DNA of 19,395 nucleotides from Clostridia bacterium (GCA_017615495.1 JAGAAA010000061.1:1-19395), one strand, 5' to 3'; positions 7,743 to 14,836 are shown, counted from the first letter of the stretch. A program made the numbers and translations. The notes: a model not told the origin generated them from the sequence alone.

Positions 7743-10042
7743 GATTTGAAATAAGCGATAAACACTCTCCCCTCGTCGTTATAAGTTATGCTGTAAAGTC
7801 CCGGGCCTTTTGCCGCCTGATACGCATCAAGGAAATTTTGCGTCGTGGGCTTATAGGTCGGATTGATCAAAACTTCGATATAATTGCTTCCGCCGGCAAC
7901 GTAATAGGAGACAGCCGCCTGCAATTCCAGGTAATTGGAGATATAAAGCGTGCTGTGCAACGTGGAAGAGGTTTCAACCGATTTGTAGTACTCCGCGTCA
8001 CCGAGAGCAAGGTCAGCCACCGCCGCGGCGGGAACGTAAAAGCCCGACGCCAGCACGCGAGTGGTTTCCATATGGTCTTCGATAAAAGCGGATTCCGGCA
8101 CCATAAAGTAGCGGTGCGTGACGTACTTTTCCGTCTTATCGTTAAAATAAACGTTGCCCCAAGTGGCGTCCACGCAATACCAAACGCCTTCCAAACGCAC
8201 CTTGTTCCAAGCGTGCGCGATCCAGCTGCCCTGCGTGGCGTACCCGGTGATCTGGTAGCATTCGATGCCCTCGATGCGGGCAAGCAACATAAAGGCGTAG
8301 GAAATGCCTTCGCAAACCGCAACGCCGTCGTCAAAGACCCCTTCGATGGAGAAGGCGCCCAGGCGTTGCAAATAATCATTCTTGAGTTTTTTGATCAAGT
8401 CGTTAATGTCGGTGGCGGAGTCCCTCGCCGCAAGGATCGCCGCTTTCATACTATCGGAAAAACCGTTGGAATCCTTAGAAAGCTCCAAGTCGATCTCTGC
8501 GCGCGCGGTGGCAAGAGCCGTTGACTGATCCCAATGGCCAATCATAGTAAAGAGATTCAGCGCGGCATGGTCGTAATCGATCTCGCCCGCTAAGTAATCG
8601 TAGATCACGTGCAACTTTTCCATCGCGGACATTTCGTCGGTCAGGTAGGTGTAGCAGAAATCGCGCGCCTTGTTGTAAATGGTCAAGGTGCTATCCGCAG
8701 CAAGAGGACGGTACCCCTTTTCCACCGCGGCAAGAAGTTCCTTTACGTTGCGTACGGCAACCCCCTTTTTGTTGTCGATAGGAAGCTCACCGCCCCTGTT
8801 GCGAACGTTTTGCTCCGAATGATGCGAAACGATGGGAAGGTCCAAATAGGAGCTCGTATCCTCGTACTCGGAAGAAATCGTCGCGCCGGCGTTGGTCTTC
8901 TGGATCTGGAAGGTAACTTCCTTACTGGATGCGGAACAAGAAATGCCGAATTGCAAACTCCAAGGAATGGATATCATCGATTGGATCTTAGAAAGATAGG
9001 TGGAAGCGTCGGCGGTGATCGCCGTATGAACGGCAGCGGAAACGTACATCGTCTTGGAGATCACCGTGCCGTCGTAAGCAAGGTACTCCAAAAGATCCGC
9101 CGCTTCGTCGTCGTCTTCAAGGAAGCCGTCCGCCTTGTGCCCCATATAGGAATACTTGTAATCGAAATACCCTTTGCTGATGGCGGAAGCATCGGGCGAC
9201 GCCTTGGTGACGGAAGTATTGTGCCCGCTCGTTGCGCAGGTGACCACCGCCGTATGCGAAACCGCCTTATCCACCGCCGTGGTGATCCTAACGCGCGAAG
9301 CGCCCGCCGCCGCGTTGTAATTTGTGCTATCCAACGAAACGGTATGCGCGCCGCCGCAATCACAACGGAAAGTCACGTAAACGTTGGGGCAATCGACGTC
9401 GTAATTGATCTTAACGTCAGTGGGCGCGACGTTCCCATTCGTGATGACCATACGGAAAGGCTCGTAATAGGTTTTGTTGTTAACGTCGTTGTAGACGCAA
9501 TAATAGAAATAGTAATTCCCTGCGGCAAGCGTCTTGAGATAATGCCCGTCCAAACGCACACTGCTGGAACCTTTGGTAAGCCCGGAAAGAACGCTGACGT
9601 TTTGCCCCGGGACCGCGTCGTTAACAAAACCCATCCCGACGATCTTATCGTACAGCAAGTCCGGATGGGTGGCGACGATGTCCATATCGGTATTGGAAGC
9701 TTTGTCGTAGGTTAAAGAAGAAGTGATCTGCACGACCGTGCTGTTAACTTCAATGGGCGGGTCGGTAACGACGGTAGTATGATCGGCAGGGTCATCGCCC
9801 TGCTCCGTAGAATCACCCCCTTGATCCTCCCCCGAAGTATCCGCCGGTTGCTGTTGAGAAGAGCCATCCCCGTCGCCTTCGTCGGAACCGAGAATGGAAG
9901 ACTCCCCGGTAAACATTCCTTTAACTGCGTCGGTAAAAAGGCTACAAGCCGTAAAAGCGCAAACGACAACTGCCGCCAAAAGGATGACGGCGATCAAAGT
10001 CAGTATCCTTCTCGAAGCACTTTTTGCGTCCTTTCGCTCCAT
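7739..10042 (-). CDS. Predicted lipoprotein with C-terminal transglutaminase-like domain
   Basis: This 767-residue protein has an N-terminal basic segment, a hydrophobic stretch (residues 13-31) and FTAC-S, a passable lipobox with Cys33 as the lipid-modified residue. A low-complexity acidic, Ser/Gln/Gly-rich linker (about 48-90) follows, as expected for a wall-spanning spacer. The middle region is beta-rich with Ig-like character. The C-terminal third holds a transglutaminase/protease-like core: a helix near 470-490, then VCEGIS (Cys577), IAHAWN (His610) and CVDATWGN (Asp625), the complete Cys-His-Asp triad. Such domains cross-link or cleave proteins or peptidoglycan peptides. The ATG at 10042 is chosen over an upstream in-frame start at 10156 because an AGGAGG lies four to six bases before it, just after the stop of the prepilin gene. 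An extension to 10156 would run through that gene. The substrate is unknown; the prepilin is an obvious candidate. Confidence 0.88.
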   Translation of the reverse strand: MERKDAKSASRRILTLIAVILLAAVVVCAFTACSLFTDAVKGMFTGESSILGSDEGDGDGSSQQQPADTSGEDQGGDSTEQGDDPADHTTVVTDPPIEVNSTVVQITSSLTYDKASNTDMDIVATHPDLLYDKIVGMGFVNDAVPGQNVSVLSGLTKGSSSVRLDGHYLKTLAAGNYYFYYCVYNDVNNKTYYEPFRMVITNGNVAPTDVKINYDVDCPNVYVTFRCDCGGAHTVSLDSTNYNAAAGASRVRITTAVDKAVSHTAVVTCATSGHNTSVTKASPDASAISKGYFDYKYSYMGHKADGFLEDDDEAADLLEYLAYDGTVISKTMYVSAAVHTAITADASTYLSKIQSMISIPWSLQFGISCSASSKEVTFQIQKTNAGATISSEYEDTSSYLDLPIVSHHSEQNVRNRGGELPIDNKKGVAVRNVKELLAAVEKGYRPLAADSTLTIYNKARDFCYTYLTDEMSAMEKLHVIYDYLAGEIDYDHAALNLFTMIGHWDQSTALATARAEIDLELSKDSNGFSDSMKAAILAARDSATDINDLIKKLKNDYLQRLGAFSIEGVFDDGVAVCEGISYAFMLLARIEGIECYQITGYATQGSWIAHAWNKVRLEGVWYCVDATWGNVYFNDKTEKYVTHRYFMVPESAFIEDHMETTRVLASGFYVPAAAVADLALGDAEYYKSVETSSTLHSTLYISNYLELQAAVSYYVAGGSNYIEVLINPTYKPTTQNFLDAYQAAKGPGLYSITYNDEGRVFIAYFKS

Positions 10043-10053
10043 ATTTCCTCCTA

Positions 10054-10641
10054 TTATTTCCCGTTTGAGGTCAATTTTGAAAAGCCCATTGCCCTGCGGC
10101 CGCCCGGAACGTAATACGTATAAACGATGCGTTCCGAAGCGTAAACGTAGTACCAAAAGCCTTGGAGAACGTATCTGGGCACCCTGCCGCCCTTGTCTTG
10201 CGGGAGAATGACCGTGATCATAACGTCGTTCTTCGCTAATTTTTTGTTGGAAATTAAGTCCTTGATCGTGTTGGTCGGATTGGAAGTTGTGGATGAGTCT
10301 TCAAAAGCAAGAACGTAATATTGGTAATTGCTTTCCAAATTATATTCGTTGAGCGCTTTGGTCAAGCCCGAAGTCGTAGTGATGTCGTATTGCAAGGTTT
10401 TGCCGTCCTTTTCGTAAGGAACGTATTCCTCGCCAAGCGTCAAAAGACTTGTGTAACTCTTTACGTAAGTGACGGCTTCGTCGCAAAAGTTTCTGTATTG
10501 GCTCTCTTCCTTTTTGGAGATCATGCCGCGGATGTTGGGCAAAACGATAGAAGTGGCGATCGCCATAATCGCCATAACCGCGATCAATTCAACAAGGGTA
10601 AAGCCCTTTTTCAGCCTCAAAAGAAAGCGCAACTTTTTCAT
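10054..10641 (-). CDS. Type IV prepilin-like protein
   Basis: This 195-residue protein begins with a type III (prepilin) signal: a basic leader ending KKG13, then FTLVE with Glu18 at position +5 and a hydrophobic helix up to about residue 38. PilD-type peptidase would cut after Gly13. The globular part is Tyr-rich with few cysteines, and resembles major or minor pilins of Gram-positive type IV pili, though no specific subtype can be assigned. It is the first gene of an operon with the transglutaminase-domain lipoprotein (11 bases downstream) and the 630-residue protein. There is no ribosome site before the ATG. The promoter -10 box ends six bases upstream, so the transcript probably begins at the start codon itself. 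Confidence 0.9.
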   Translation of the reverse strand: MKKLRFLLRLKKGFTLVELIAVMAIMAIATSIVLPNIRGMISKKEESQYRNFCDEAVTYVKSYTSLLTLGEEYVPYEKDGKTLQYDITTTSGLTKALNEYNLESNYQYYVLAFEDSSTTSNPTNTIKDLISNKKLAKNDVMITVILPQDKGGRVPRYVLQGFWYYVYASERIVYTYYVPGGRRAMGFSKLTSNGK

Positions 10642-10647
10642 ATATAT

Positions 10648-10677
10648 ATCATACCATTCTTAAGCTTTACTTGTCAA
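10648..10677 (-). promoter_or_regulatory. Promoter of the 195-residue prepilin operon (leaderless)
   Basis: TTGACA (10677-10672), 18 bp, then TATGAT (10653-10648) preceded by an extended TGG. Six bases separate the -10 from the ATG at 10641, so the expected transcription start coincides with the start codon. The -35 is inside the left arm of a palindrome shared with the divergent promoter. Confidence 0.75.
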
Positions 10678-10693
10678 TATAGTATATTGACAA
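10671..10693. repeat. 23-bp palindrome holding both divergent -35 boxes
   Basis: The arms TTGTCAATATA (10671-10681) and TATATTGACAA (10683-10693) are perfect reverse complements around a single central G. Each arm carries the TTGACA -35 box of one of the two divergent prepilin promoters. It could simply arise from two back-to-back consensus -35 boxes, or it could be the operator of a dimeric regulator that would control both genes at once. Confidence 0.8.
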
Positions 10694-10715
10694 TAAAATA
10701 CGGGGGTGATATACT
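10687..10715 (+). promoter_or_regulatory. Promoter of the 149-residue prepilin (leaderless)
   Basis: A perfect TTGACA (10687-10692), 17 bp, then TATACT (10710-10715) with an extended TGA before it. The ATG at 10722 follows after six bases, which puts the expected +1 at the A of the start codon. A G-rich stretch (GGGGGTGA, 10702-10709) looks like a ribosome site but overlaps the promoter upstream of the predicted +1 and would not be in the mRNA. Confidence 0.8.
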
Positions 10716-10721
10716 GTATTT

Positions 10722-11171
10722 ATGAATTTTTTCAGACGGAACAAAAAAGGGTTTACTTTGATCGAAGTCGTTGTTGTCATTGCCATCATCGGTATTCTCA
10801 GCGCGATCGTCACCGTGACCACCATCGCCATCTTAAAGAGCTCTCGTAAAAAAGCCGTCACGTCGAGGCTGACCGGGTATTGGAGCATCACCGCCACCGC
10901 CTTCAACCAAATCAACAAAGGCTTCACCACTTACAACAGCCCCAACGCCGATTTCTTATCCACCCGCCTCGGCCTCAAAAAGGAAGCCATCAAGCTGGGC
11001 ACGGACGAATGCTCTTCCCTTTCCAACGATTGTATCTACATTCAGTATAAGGAAAATCAAAAAAGCGCAAGCAACAAATATACCCTCGTCTGCATCTGGA
11101 CAAGGCAAAACGGCGAGTACTATTACACCACCGACGGCAAAACCGTCTCCGGTCCAAAAAAATCACCCTGA
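10722..11171 (+). CDS. Type IV prepilin-like protein, single plus-strand gene
   Basis: This 149-residue protein starts with a short basic leader ending KKG10, followed by FTLIE (Glu15 at +5) and a helix of mostly Val, Ile and Ala up to about residue 38. This is a textbook prepilin N-terminus for PilD cleavage and assembly into a pilus or pseudopilus. The globular domain is small. Cys97 and Cys104 could form a short disulfide loop, with Cys124 unpaired or joining them. The end (KTVSGPKKSP) is basic. It is the only plus-strand gene in the window, has its own consensus promoter with no room for a leader, and is followed by a good terminator, so it is a one-gene unit. Whether it is the major pilin is not decidable here; its strong isolated promoter makes this plausible. 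Confidence 0.9.
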   Translation: MNFFRRNKKGFTLIEVVVVIAIIGILSAIVTVTTIAILKSSRKKAVTSRLTGYWSITATAFNQINKGFTTYNSPNADFLSTRLGLKKEAIKLGTDECSSLSNDCIYIQYKENQKSASNKYTLVCIWTRQNGEYYYTTDGKTVSGPKKSP

Positions 11172-11192
11172 TTTGACCCACCCCCTATTACG

Positions 11193-11219
11193 ATACGCGC
11201 CAACGGCGCGTATTTTTTT
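11193..11219 (+). terminator. Rho-independent terminator after the 149-residue prepilin
   Basis: A 9-bp perfect stem (ATACGCGCC / GGCGCGTAT) with an AAC loop is followed on the plus strand by six T. It begins 21 bases past the stop codon of the prepilin gene. Confidence 0.9.
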
Positions 11220-11360
11220 ATCCAACAACGCATAAAACACACCTGCGAGCGCAAATAGTACGACTATGTCGCATGATAATTCACTCCGCTCAAATGACAA
11301 CTCCCTTCGGTCGAATTAATATCCTATGCATAAACCTGCAAACGTAAAAAATTATACTCC
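11220..11360. other. Noncoding spacer with a possible dispersed repeat
   Basis: No gene is supported here. The stretch 11278-11317 is bounded by AATTC and GAATT and contains two related pieces (ACTCCGCTC and CTCCCTTCGGTC), a pattern like intergenic repeats of clostridial genomes. An 8-mer GCGAGCGC at 11245 recurs at 11362 and, inverted, at 11479. Nothing else is recognisable. Confidence 0.35.
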
Positions 11361-11487
11361 AGCGAGCGCGGAGAGTGGTACAGTTGCGAGGCACAACAAA
11401 AGGCGGCGAATGAGCGTACTTTTTCGTACGTGATTTCGCCGCCTTGCAGTTAGTAACAAAGCAAATGTGCCGCTATACGCGCTCGCT
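11361..11487. repeat. Nested inverted-repeat element after pilB
   Basis: Three perfect inverted pairs are nested: an outer 10-bp pair AGCGAGCGCG (11361-11370) and CGCGCTCGCT (11478-11487), a middle 6-bp pair GGCACA (11390-11395) and TGTGCC (11466-11471), and an inner 11-bp stem (11400-11410 with 11435-11445). The right outer arm ends on the first base of the pilB stop codon. The whole could be a MITE-like insertion, a structured 3' UTR or an RNA. No target-site duplication is evident. Confidence 0.5.
11398..11445 (-). terminator. Terminator of the pilB transcript
   Basis: The inner stem (AAGGCGGCGAA paired with TTCGCCGCCTT) continues through a symmetrical 4x4 internal loop, where G.A and G.U pairs are possible, into a 5-bp CGTAC/GTACG stem with a T-rich loop. 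On the minus strand it is followed by TTTTGTTG, a short but acceptable T-run. On the plus strand no T-run follows. Confidence 0.65.
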
Positions 11488-13160
11488 TAAATGGTGTAGA
11501 TAGTGCGCATATACTCATCCACGCTGGTAACGCCCTCTTTGATCTTGATGCGCACGTTTTCATCCATAAAGATCATACCGTTTTTCTTTGCGTATTCGCG
11601 AAGTTCCTCGGTAGTGGCGTTTTTGGTGATAAGCTCACGCAGACCGGTGTCAACGGTCAAAACTTCGTGAATGGAAGTTCTGCCCTTATAGCCCGTAAAG
11701 CTGCAGTTGGGGCACCCGACGGGGCCGTAAGCTTCTTTGATGGAATGATCCTTCAAAATGTTCTTTTGCGCTTCGGTGACTTCCACCTTCTTTTTGCACT
11801 TCGGGCAAAGCTTACGAACAAGGCGCTGTGCGAGAACGCCGTTCATAGCGGCGGCAACCAAGTACGGCGGCACGTCCATATCGATCAAACGAGCGATGGT
11901 GGAAACGGCGTCGTTGGTGTGGAGGGTGGAAAGCACCAAGTGACCGGTAATAGCGGCGCGCATGGCGATATCGGCAGTCTCGTTATCACGAATTTCACCG
12001 ATCATTACGATATCCGGGTCCTGACGGAGGATGGAGCGCAGCGCCGATGCAAAGTCAAGACCTGCTTTGTGGTTGGTTTGCACCTGATTGATGCCGAAGA
12101 CCTTCTTTTCGACAGGGTCCTCGATGGTGGTCACGTTCACGGTAGGCTTGTTAAGATCCTGCAAAACGGTGTAAAGCGTGGTAGATTTACCGCTACCGGT
12201 AGGACCTGTAACCAGCACCACGCCGTTTGGCGCTTCGCAAACGCGCATAAACTTCTCAGCATTTTCGGGAAGCATACCGAGGTCGGTAAGTTTGACATCG
12301 GTGCCCATTGCCGTACCGAGAAGACGCAAAACCGCCTTTTCGCCATAAGTCGTGGGAAGCGTGGATACACGGATATCGATGAGCTCGCCTTCGAAGGTGT
12401 AATCGAACCTGCCGTCCAACGGGATACGCTTTTCGGCGATGTTCATGTTGGACAAGATCTTAATTCTGGTGATCAAGCTCTTGTGCGCGGAAGGAGAGAT
12501 CCTCATATACTCCTGCAGCGCGCCGTCGATACGCATCCTGATGATGACGGTATCGCGGAAGGGCTCGATGTGAATATCACTCGCGTGGGTGACGTACGCT
12601 TGTTGCACCAAAGTGTTGAGCATTTTAACGATCGGGGCGCTGTCCACCCTGTCGTCAAGTTCGTTGGCAGCCTGCGCCGCCGCGTCCTGCTCCTCTTGAG
12701 ACATATCGTCCGCCATTTTTTGAGCGGTGACGTTTGCGTAATACTTTTCAATGGCGTCGTTGATCGCGGAAGAAGTGGCAAGCACAAAGCCGATATCCAT
12801 ACCGGCGGCCATCTTGATATCCTCAATCGTATCCATGTTGCTGGGGTCGCGCATGGCGACGATCAACTTGTTTTTGTCGATTTTGTACGGGATGATGGTA
12901 TGCTTGCGGGCGATCTTTTCAGGGACGCGCTTGATGATATCGGTGTCGGTGACGTAGATCGCGCCCTCGAGGAGTTGCACGTTCATACGTTCCGCCAAAG
13001 CGGTCAAGATGTTAACTTCGGAAGTAACGTTAAGAGAGATCAAGATCTCCGCCAAACTTTTGGAGGGGTTTTGGATCTGAACGTTTCTTGCCTGCTTAAG
13101 ATCATCCGGCTTGACGAAGCCTTTTTGCAAAAGTATTTGTCCGAGTGTAAGTTTGCTCAT
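11487..13160 (-). CDS. pilB: Type IV pilus assembly ATPase PilB (GspE/PilB family)
   Basis: This 557-residue protein has the full set of motifs for a PilB/GspE extension ATPase. The N-terminal MshEN-type region (about 1-150) starts LGQILLQKGFV. The Walker A motif is GPTGSGKST (319-327), followed by the Asp box TIEDPVE (345-351), Walker B within VMIGEIRD (385-392) and the His box STLHTNDA (411-418). The zinc site is made of CPKC (452-455) and CPNC (483-486). The tetracysteine and the full N-terminal domain point to the assembly motor rather than the retraction ATPase PilT. It would act as a cytoplasmic hexamer on the platform protein PilC, which is not in this window. The start is supported by GGAGG four bases upstream. 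The length is normal and the gene has its own promoter. Confidence 0.96.
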   Translation of the reverse strand: MSKLTLGQILLQKGFVKPDDLKQARNVQIQNPSKSLAEILISLNVTSEVNILTALAERMNVQLLEGAIYVTDTDIIKRVPEKIARKHTIIPYKIDKNKLIVAMRDPSNMDTIEDIKMAAGMDIGFVLATSSAINDAIEKYYANVTAQKMADDMSQEEQDAAAQAANELDDRVDSAPIVKMLNTLVQQAYVTHASDIHIEPFRDTVIIRMRIDGALQEYMRISPSAHKSLITRIKILSNMNIAEKRIPLDGRFDYTFEGELIDIRVSTLPTTYGEKAVLRLLGTAMGTDVKLTDLGMLPENAEKFMRVCEAPNGVVLVTGPTGSGKSTTLYTVLQDLNKPTVNVTTIEDPVEKKVFGINQVQTNHKAGLDFASALRSILRQDPDIVMIGEIRDNETADIAMRAAITGHLVLSTLHTNDAVSTIARLIDMDVPPYLVAAAMNGVLAQRLVRKLCPKCKKKVEVTEAQKNILKDHSIKEAYGPVGCPNCSFTGYKGRTSIHEVLTVDTGLRELITKNATTEELREYAKKNGMIFMDENVRIKIKEGVTSVDEYMRTIYTI

Positions 13161-13193
13161 ACTGCCTCCGAAAAAGTGTTTTACACAAAAAAT

Positions 13194-13222
13194 AGTATAT
13201 CACACGCGCGAGAAAAAGTCAA
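13194..13222 (-). promoter_or_regulatory. Promoter of pilB
   Basis: TTGACT (13222-13217), 17 bp, then TATACT (13199-13194) with an extended TGA directly before it. The leader is about 27 nt and includes the GGAGG site. The element TGATATACT is identical to that of the plus-strand prepilin promoter at 10707-10715. Confidence 0.75.
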
Positions 13223-13258
13223 TACGCATTAAAACAATCGTTTTGCCCTATTCTTCAA

Positions 13259-14017
13259 TCAAAAGAGAAGACCGAGAAGCCCGTTTCCCCACAACAAGGC
13301 AGCCACCGCACCGAGGGAAAGGAAGGGCACCAAAGGAAGCTGATATTTGCCCCCTTTGCCTGCGTAAAGGCGCAGGATCACCGCCGCGACCGCCGCGGCA
13401 ACGATGCCAAACAAGAAGCAAACGAGGGTGAGCTTATAGCCGAGGAGCAACCCCAAGCAAAACATCAGTTTGACGTCTCCCCCGCCGACGCCGCCCGTCA
13501 GCATCATCAAGATAAAGAGGGGCAAGCTGATGACGAAGGCGCCCACGAGATGCTCCCACCAAACCGTGTTGCTAAGAGAGAAGGAAAAGAAGGAGAAGAC
13601 GAAGGTCATCACGCCAAGCAAAAGGATCAAAAACAACAAAGAATGCGGGATCTCCCTGATGTCAAGGTCGATCAAAGAAAGCACCAACAGCACCCCGCCA
13701 AGTACCACGTACAGGAAAAAGAGATAAGAAAAGCCGTAGTACAAATGCAAAAGAGCGCAGATCGCGGCGAACGAAAGTTCGGTACATAAGGTTTTTGCGC
13801 CCTGCTTTTCACCGCAAGAGGGGCAGCGGAAACGCAAAAGAAAAGCGCCGACGATGGGGACGACGTACTTAAAAGGAAGCGCCCTGCCGCACGAAGCGCA
13901 ACGAGGCGCGAGAATTTGCTTATACTCTCCTCTGGGGATGGCGTACGCCGCTCGTGCAAGGAAGCCGCCTGCGACGACGCCGAATAATGCGACCAAAACG
14001 TAAAACAACGCCGTCAT
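13259..14017 (-). CDS. pilD: Prepilin peptidase (A24 family leader peptidase/N-methyltransferase)
   Basis: This 252-residue multi-spanning membrane protein has the two halves of a bifunctional prepilin peptidase. The N-terminal half carries two cysteine pairs (CASC at 40-43 and CPSC at 65-68), the zinc-binding part linked to N-methylation of the new pilin N-terminus. The aspartic protease half has its two active-site regions, LIDLDIREIP (115-124, Asp117 or Asp119) and GGGDVKL (178-184, Asp181), between hydrophobic helices. It would process all the prepilin-like proteins around it after the glycine of the K-G/F-T-L-x-E motif. The ATG follows the TAA of the upstream gene by a single base, with GAGGG about ten bases upstream, so it belongs to the operon that begins with the giant protein. 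No clear terminator separates it from pilB. Confidence 0.95.
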   Translation of the reverse strand: MTALFYVLVALFGVVAGGFLARAAYAIPRGEYKQILAPRCASCGRALPFKYVVPIVGAFLLRFRCPSCGEKQGAKTLCTELSFAAICALLHLYYGFSYLFFLYVVLGGVLLVLSLIDLDIREIPHSLLFLILLLGVMTFVFSFFSFSLSNTVWWEHLVGAFVISLPLFILMMLTGGVGGGDVKLMFCLGLLLGYKLTLVCFLFGIVAAAVAAVILRLYAGKGGKYQLPLVPFLSLGAVAALLWGNGLLGLLF

Positions 14018-14018
14018 C

Positions 14019-14816
14019 TTAAACGTCCCTCGAGAACCAAACCGAATAGTACTTTTTCCATTTGGAAGGATCGCTGCCGGTGCTGACCGTTGCGTCGGTA
14101 AGCGTCCATGCGTTGTTTACGTATTGGAACAAAGCGGTGTGGATGTTTTCACCGTGGATCACCAAGTTTTCGCAAACGATGGTTTTGCTACCTTCGTAGG
14201 TGACGTTGCCCTTTTTGACCTTCAAATGCACTTCCAAAACGTTGGAATGATTGCCGCCGTCCGGATTGTTTCTAACGTAAAAATAAAAGTCTTCCGCCGT
14301 GGGGCAAGTAATGCCGCCCGTCTTTTTCACTTCGTCGGCGGAGGATTGATAATCATCGGAATCAAGCTTAAAGTTAAACCCGAGGGCGTCGTCATCCGGC
14401 CAGAGCAACTGCGGTTTGTTTACGTTGGAATATTCCGCAACCTTCAACTCGGGGTAAAGATAAGAAGAAGATACGCTTGAGCGGCAATTGAACACCGCAA
14501 AACCAAACCTCGCTTCGAAATATCTCATTCCATTGTATTGATCAGTCCCTTTTGTGATATCGGGGAAAGATTTGGTCGTAGTCGTAACGTAAACGCCCTT
14601 AGCGCCGCGCAAATGAGAAGCGATGTCGTTGAGTCTTGCCGTCACTGCCGTTTGCAATTGCGCTTTGGCTTCCGAATTGCGGTAAGAGTTCATTACCGGC
14701 ACGATCATCATCGAGAGGACGGAAGCAAGAATGGCGGTGATCGCCACCGCGGCGATCATCTCCACAAGGGTCACGCCCTTTTTGTTCTTGCAAAACTTCC
14801 ATCTCGAAAACAACAT
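14019..14816 (-). CDS. Prepilin-like protein, PilW/GspJ-like minor pilin
   Basis: This 265-residue protein has the prepilin leader KNKKG14 followed by VTLVE, with Glu19 at +5 and a helix to about residue 44. The first mature residue is Val in place of the usual Phe, a tolerated but less common variant. Its long globular part (over 200 residues) is of the size of PilW or GspJ minor pilins, which sit near the tip and initiate assembly. The region LEVHLKVKKG (about 195-204) is typical of the strand-rich pilin fold. The gene lies between another prepilin-like gene and the prepilin peptidase, with one base between its start and the preceding stop. The ribosome site GGAGG is 15 bases upstream, separated from the start by a small hairpin. 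Confidence 0.88.
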   Translation of the reverse strand: MLFSRWKFCKNKKGVTLVEMIAAVAITAILASVLSMMIVPVMNSYRNSEAKAQLQTAVTARLNDIASHLRGAKGVYVTTTTKSFPDITKGTDQYNGMRYFEARFGFAVFNCRSSVSSSYLYPELKVAEYSNVNKPQLLWPDDDALGFNFKLDSDDYQSSADEVKKTGGITCPTAEDFYFYVRNNPDGGNHSNVLEVHLKVKKGNVTYEGSKTIVCENLVIHGENIHTALFQYVNNAWTLTDATVSTGSDPSKWKKYYSVWFSRDV

Positions 14817-14836
14817 ATCAGTTTTTGATATCCTCC
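14815..14836 (-). promoter_or_regulatory. Hairpin between the ribosome site and the start codon
   Basis: ATATCA and TGATAT (14831-14826 and 14820-14815 on the minus strand) form a perfect 6-bp stem with an AAAAC loop. It lies between GGAGG (14836-14832) and the ATG at 14816, and takes in the stop codon of the upstream gene and the first two bases of the ATG. Ribosomes ending the upstream gene would melt it, so it may enforce translational coupling. Confidence 0.4.

Noticed and set aside
8609..9715. A 368-codon open frame on the plus strand.
   Set aside because: It is antisense to the transglutaminase-domain gene, with a composition typical of a shadow frame.
10043..10156. An upstream in-frame start that would lengthen the transglutaminase-domain lipoprotein by 38 residues.
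   Set aside because: It would overlap the prepilin gene, destroy the lipoprotein signal at the N-terminus, and ignore the AGGAGG site just before the ATG at 10042.
10702..10709. A G-rich ribosome-site-like stretch before the plus-strand prepilin.
   Set aside because: It lies in the spacer between the -35 and -10 boxes, upstream of the predicted transcription start, and is too far from the ATG.
11172..11486. A tRNA or small protein gene in the spacer.
   Set aside because: No cloverleaf or frame with a ribosome site could be found on either strand. Only terminators and inverted repeats are supported.
11667..13232. A 521-codon open frame on the plus strand.
   Set aside because: It is antisense to pilB, which has every expected motif. 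The frame spans the pilB promoter and start and has no ribosome site or family match.
13231..13244. A small AAAAC/GTTTT inverted repeat between the prepilin peptidase and pilB genes.
   Set aside because: The 5-bp A/T-rich stem is too weak for a terminator and has no proper T-run after it.
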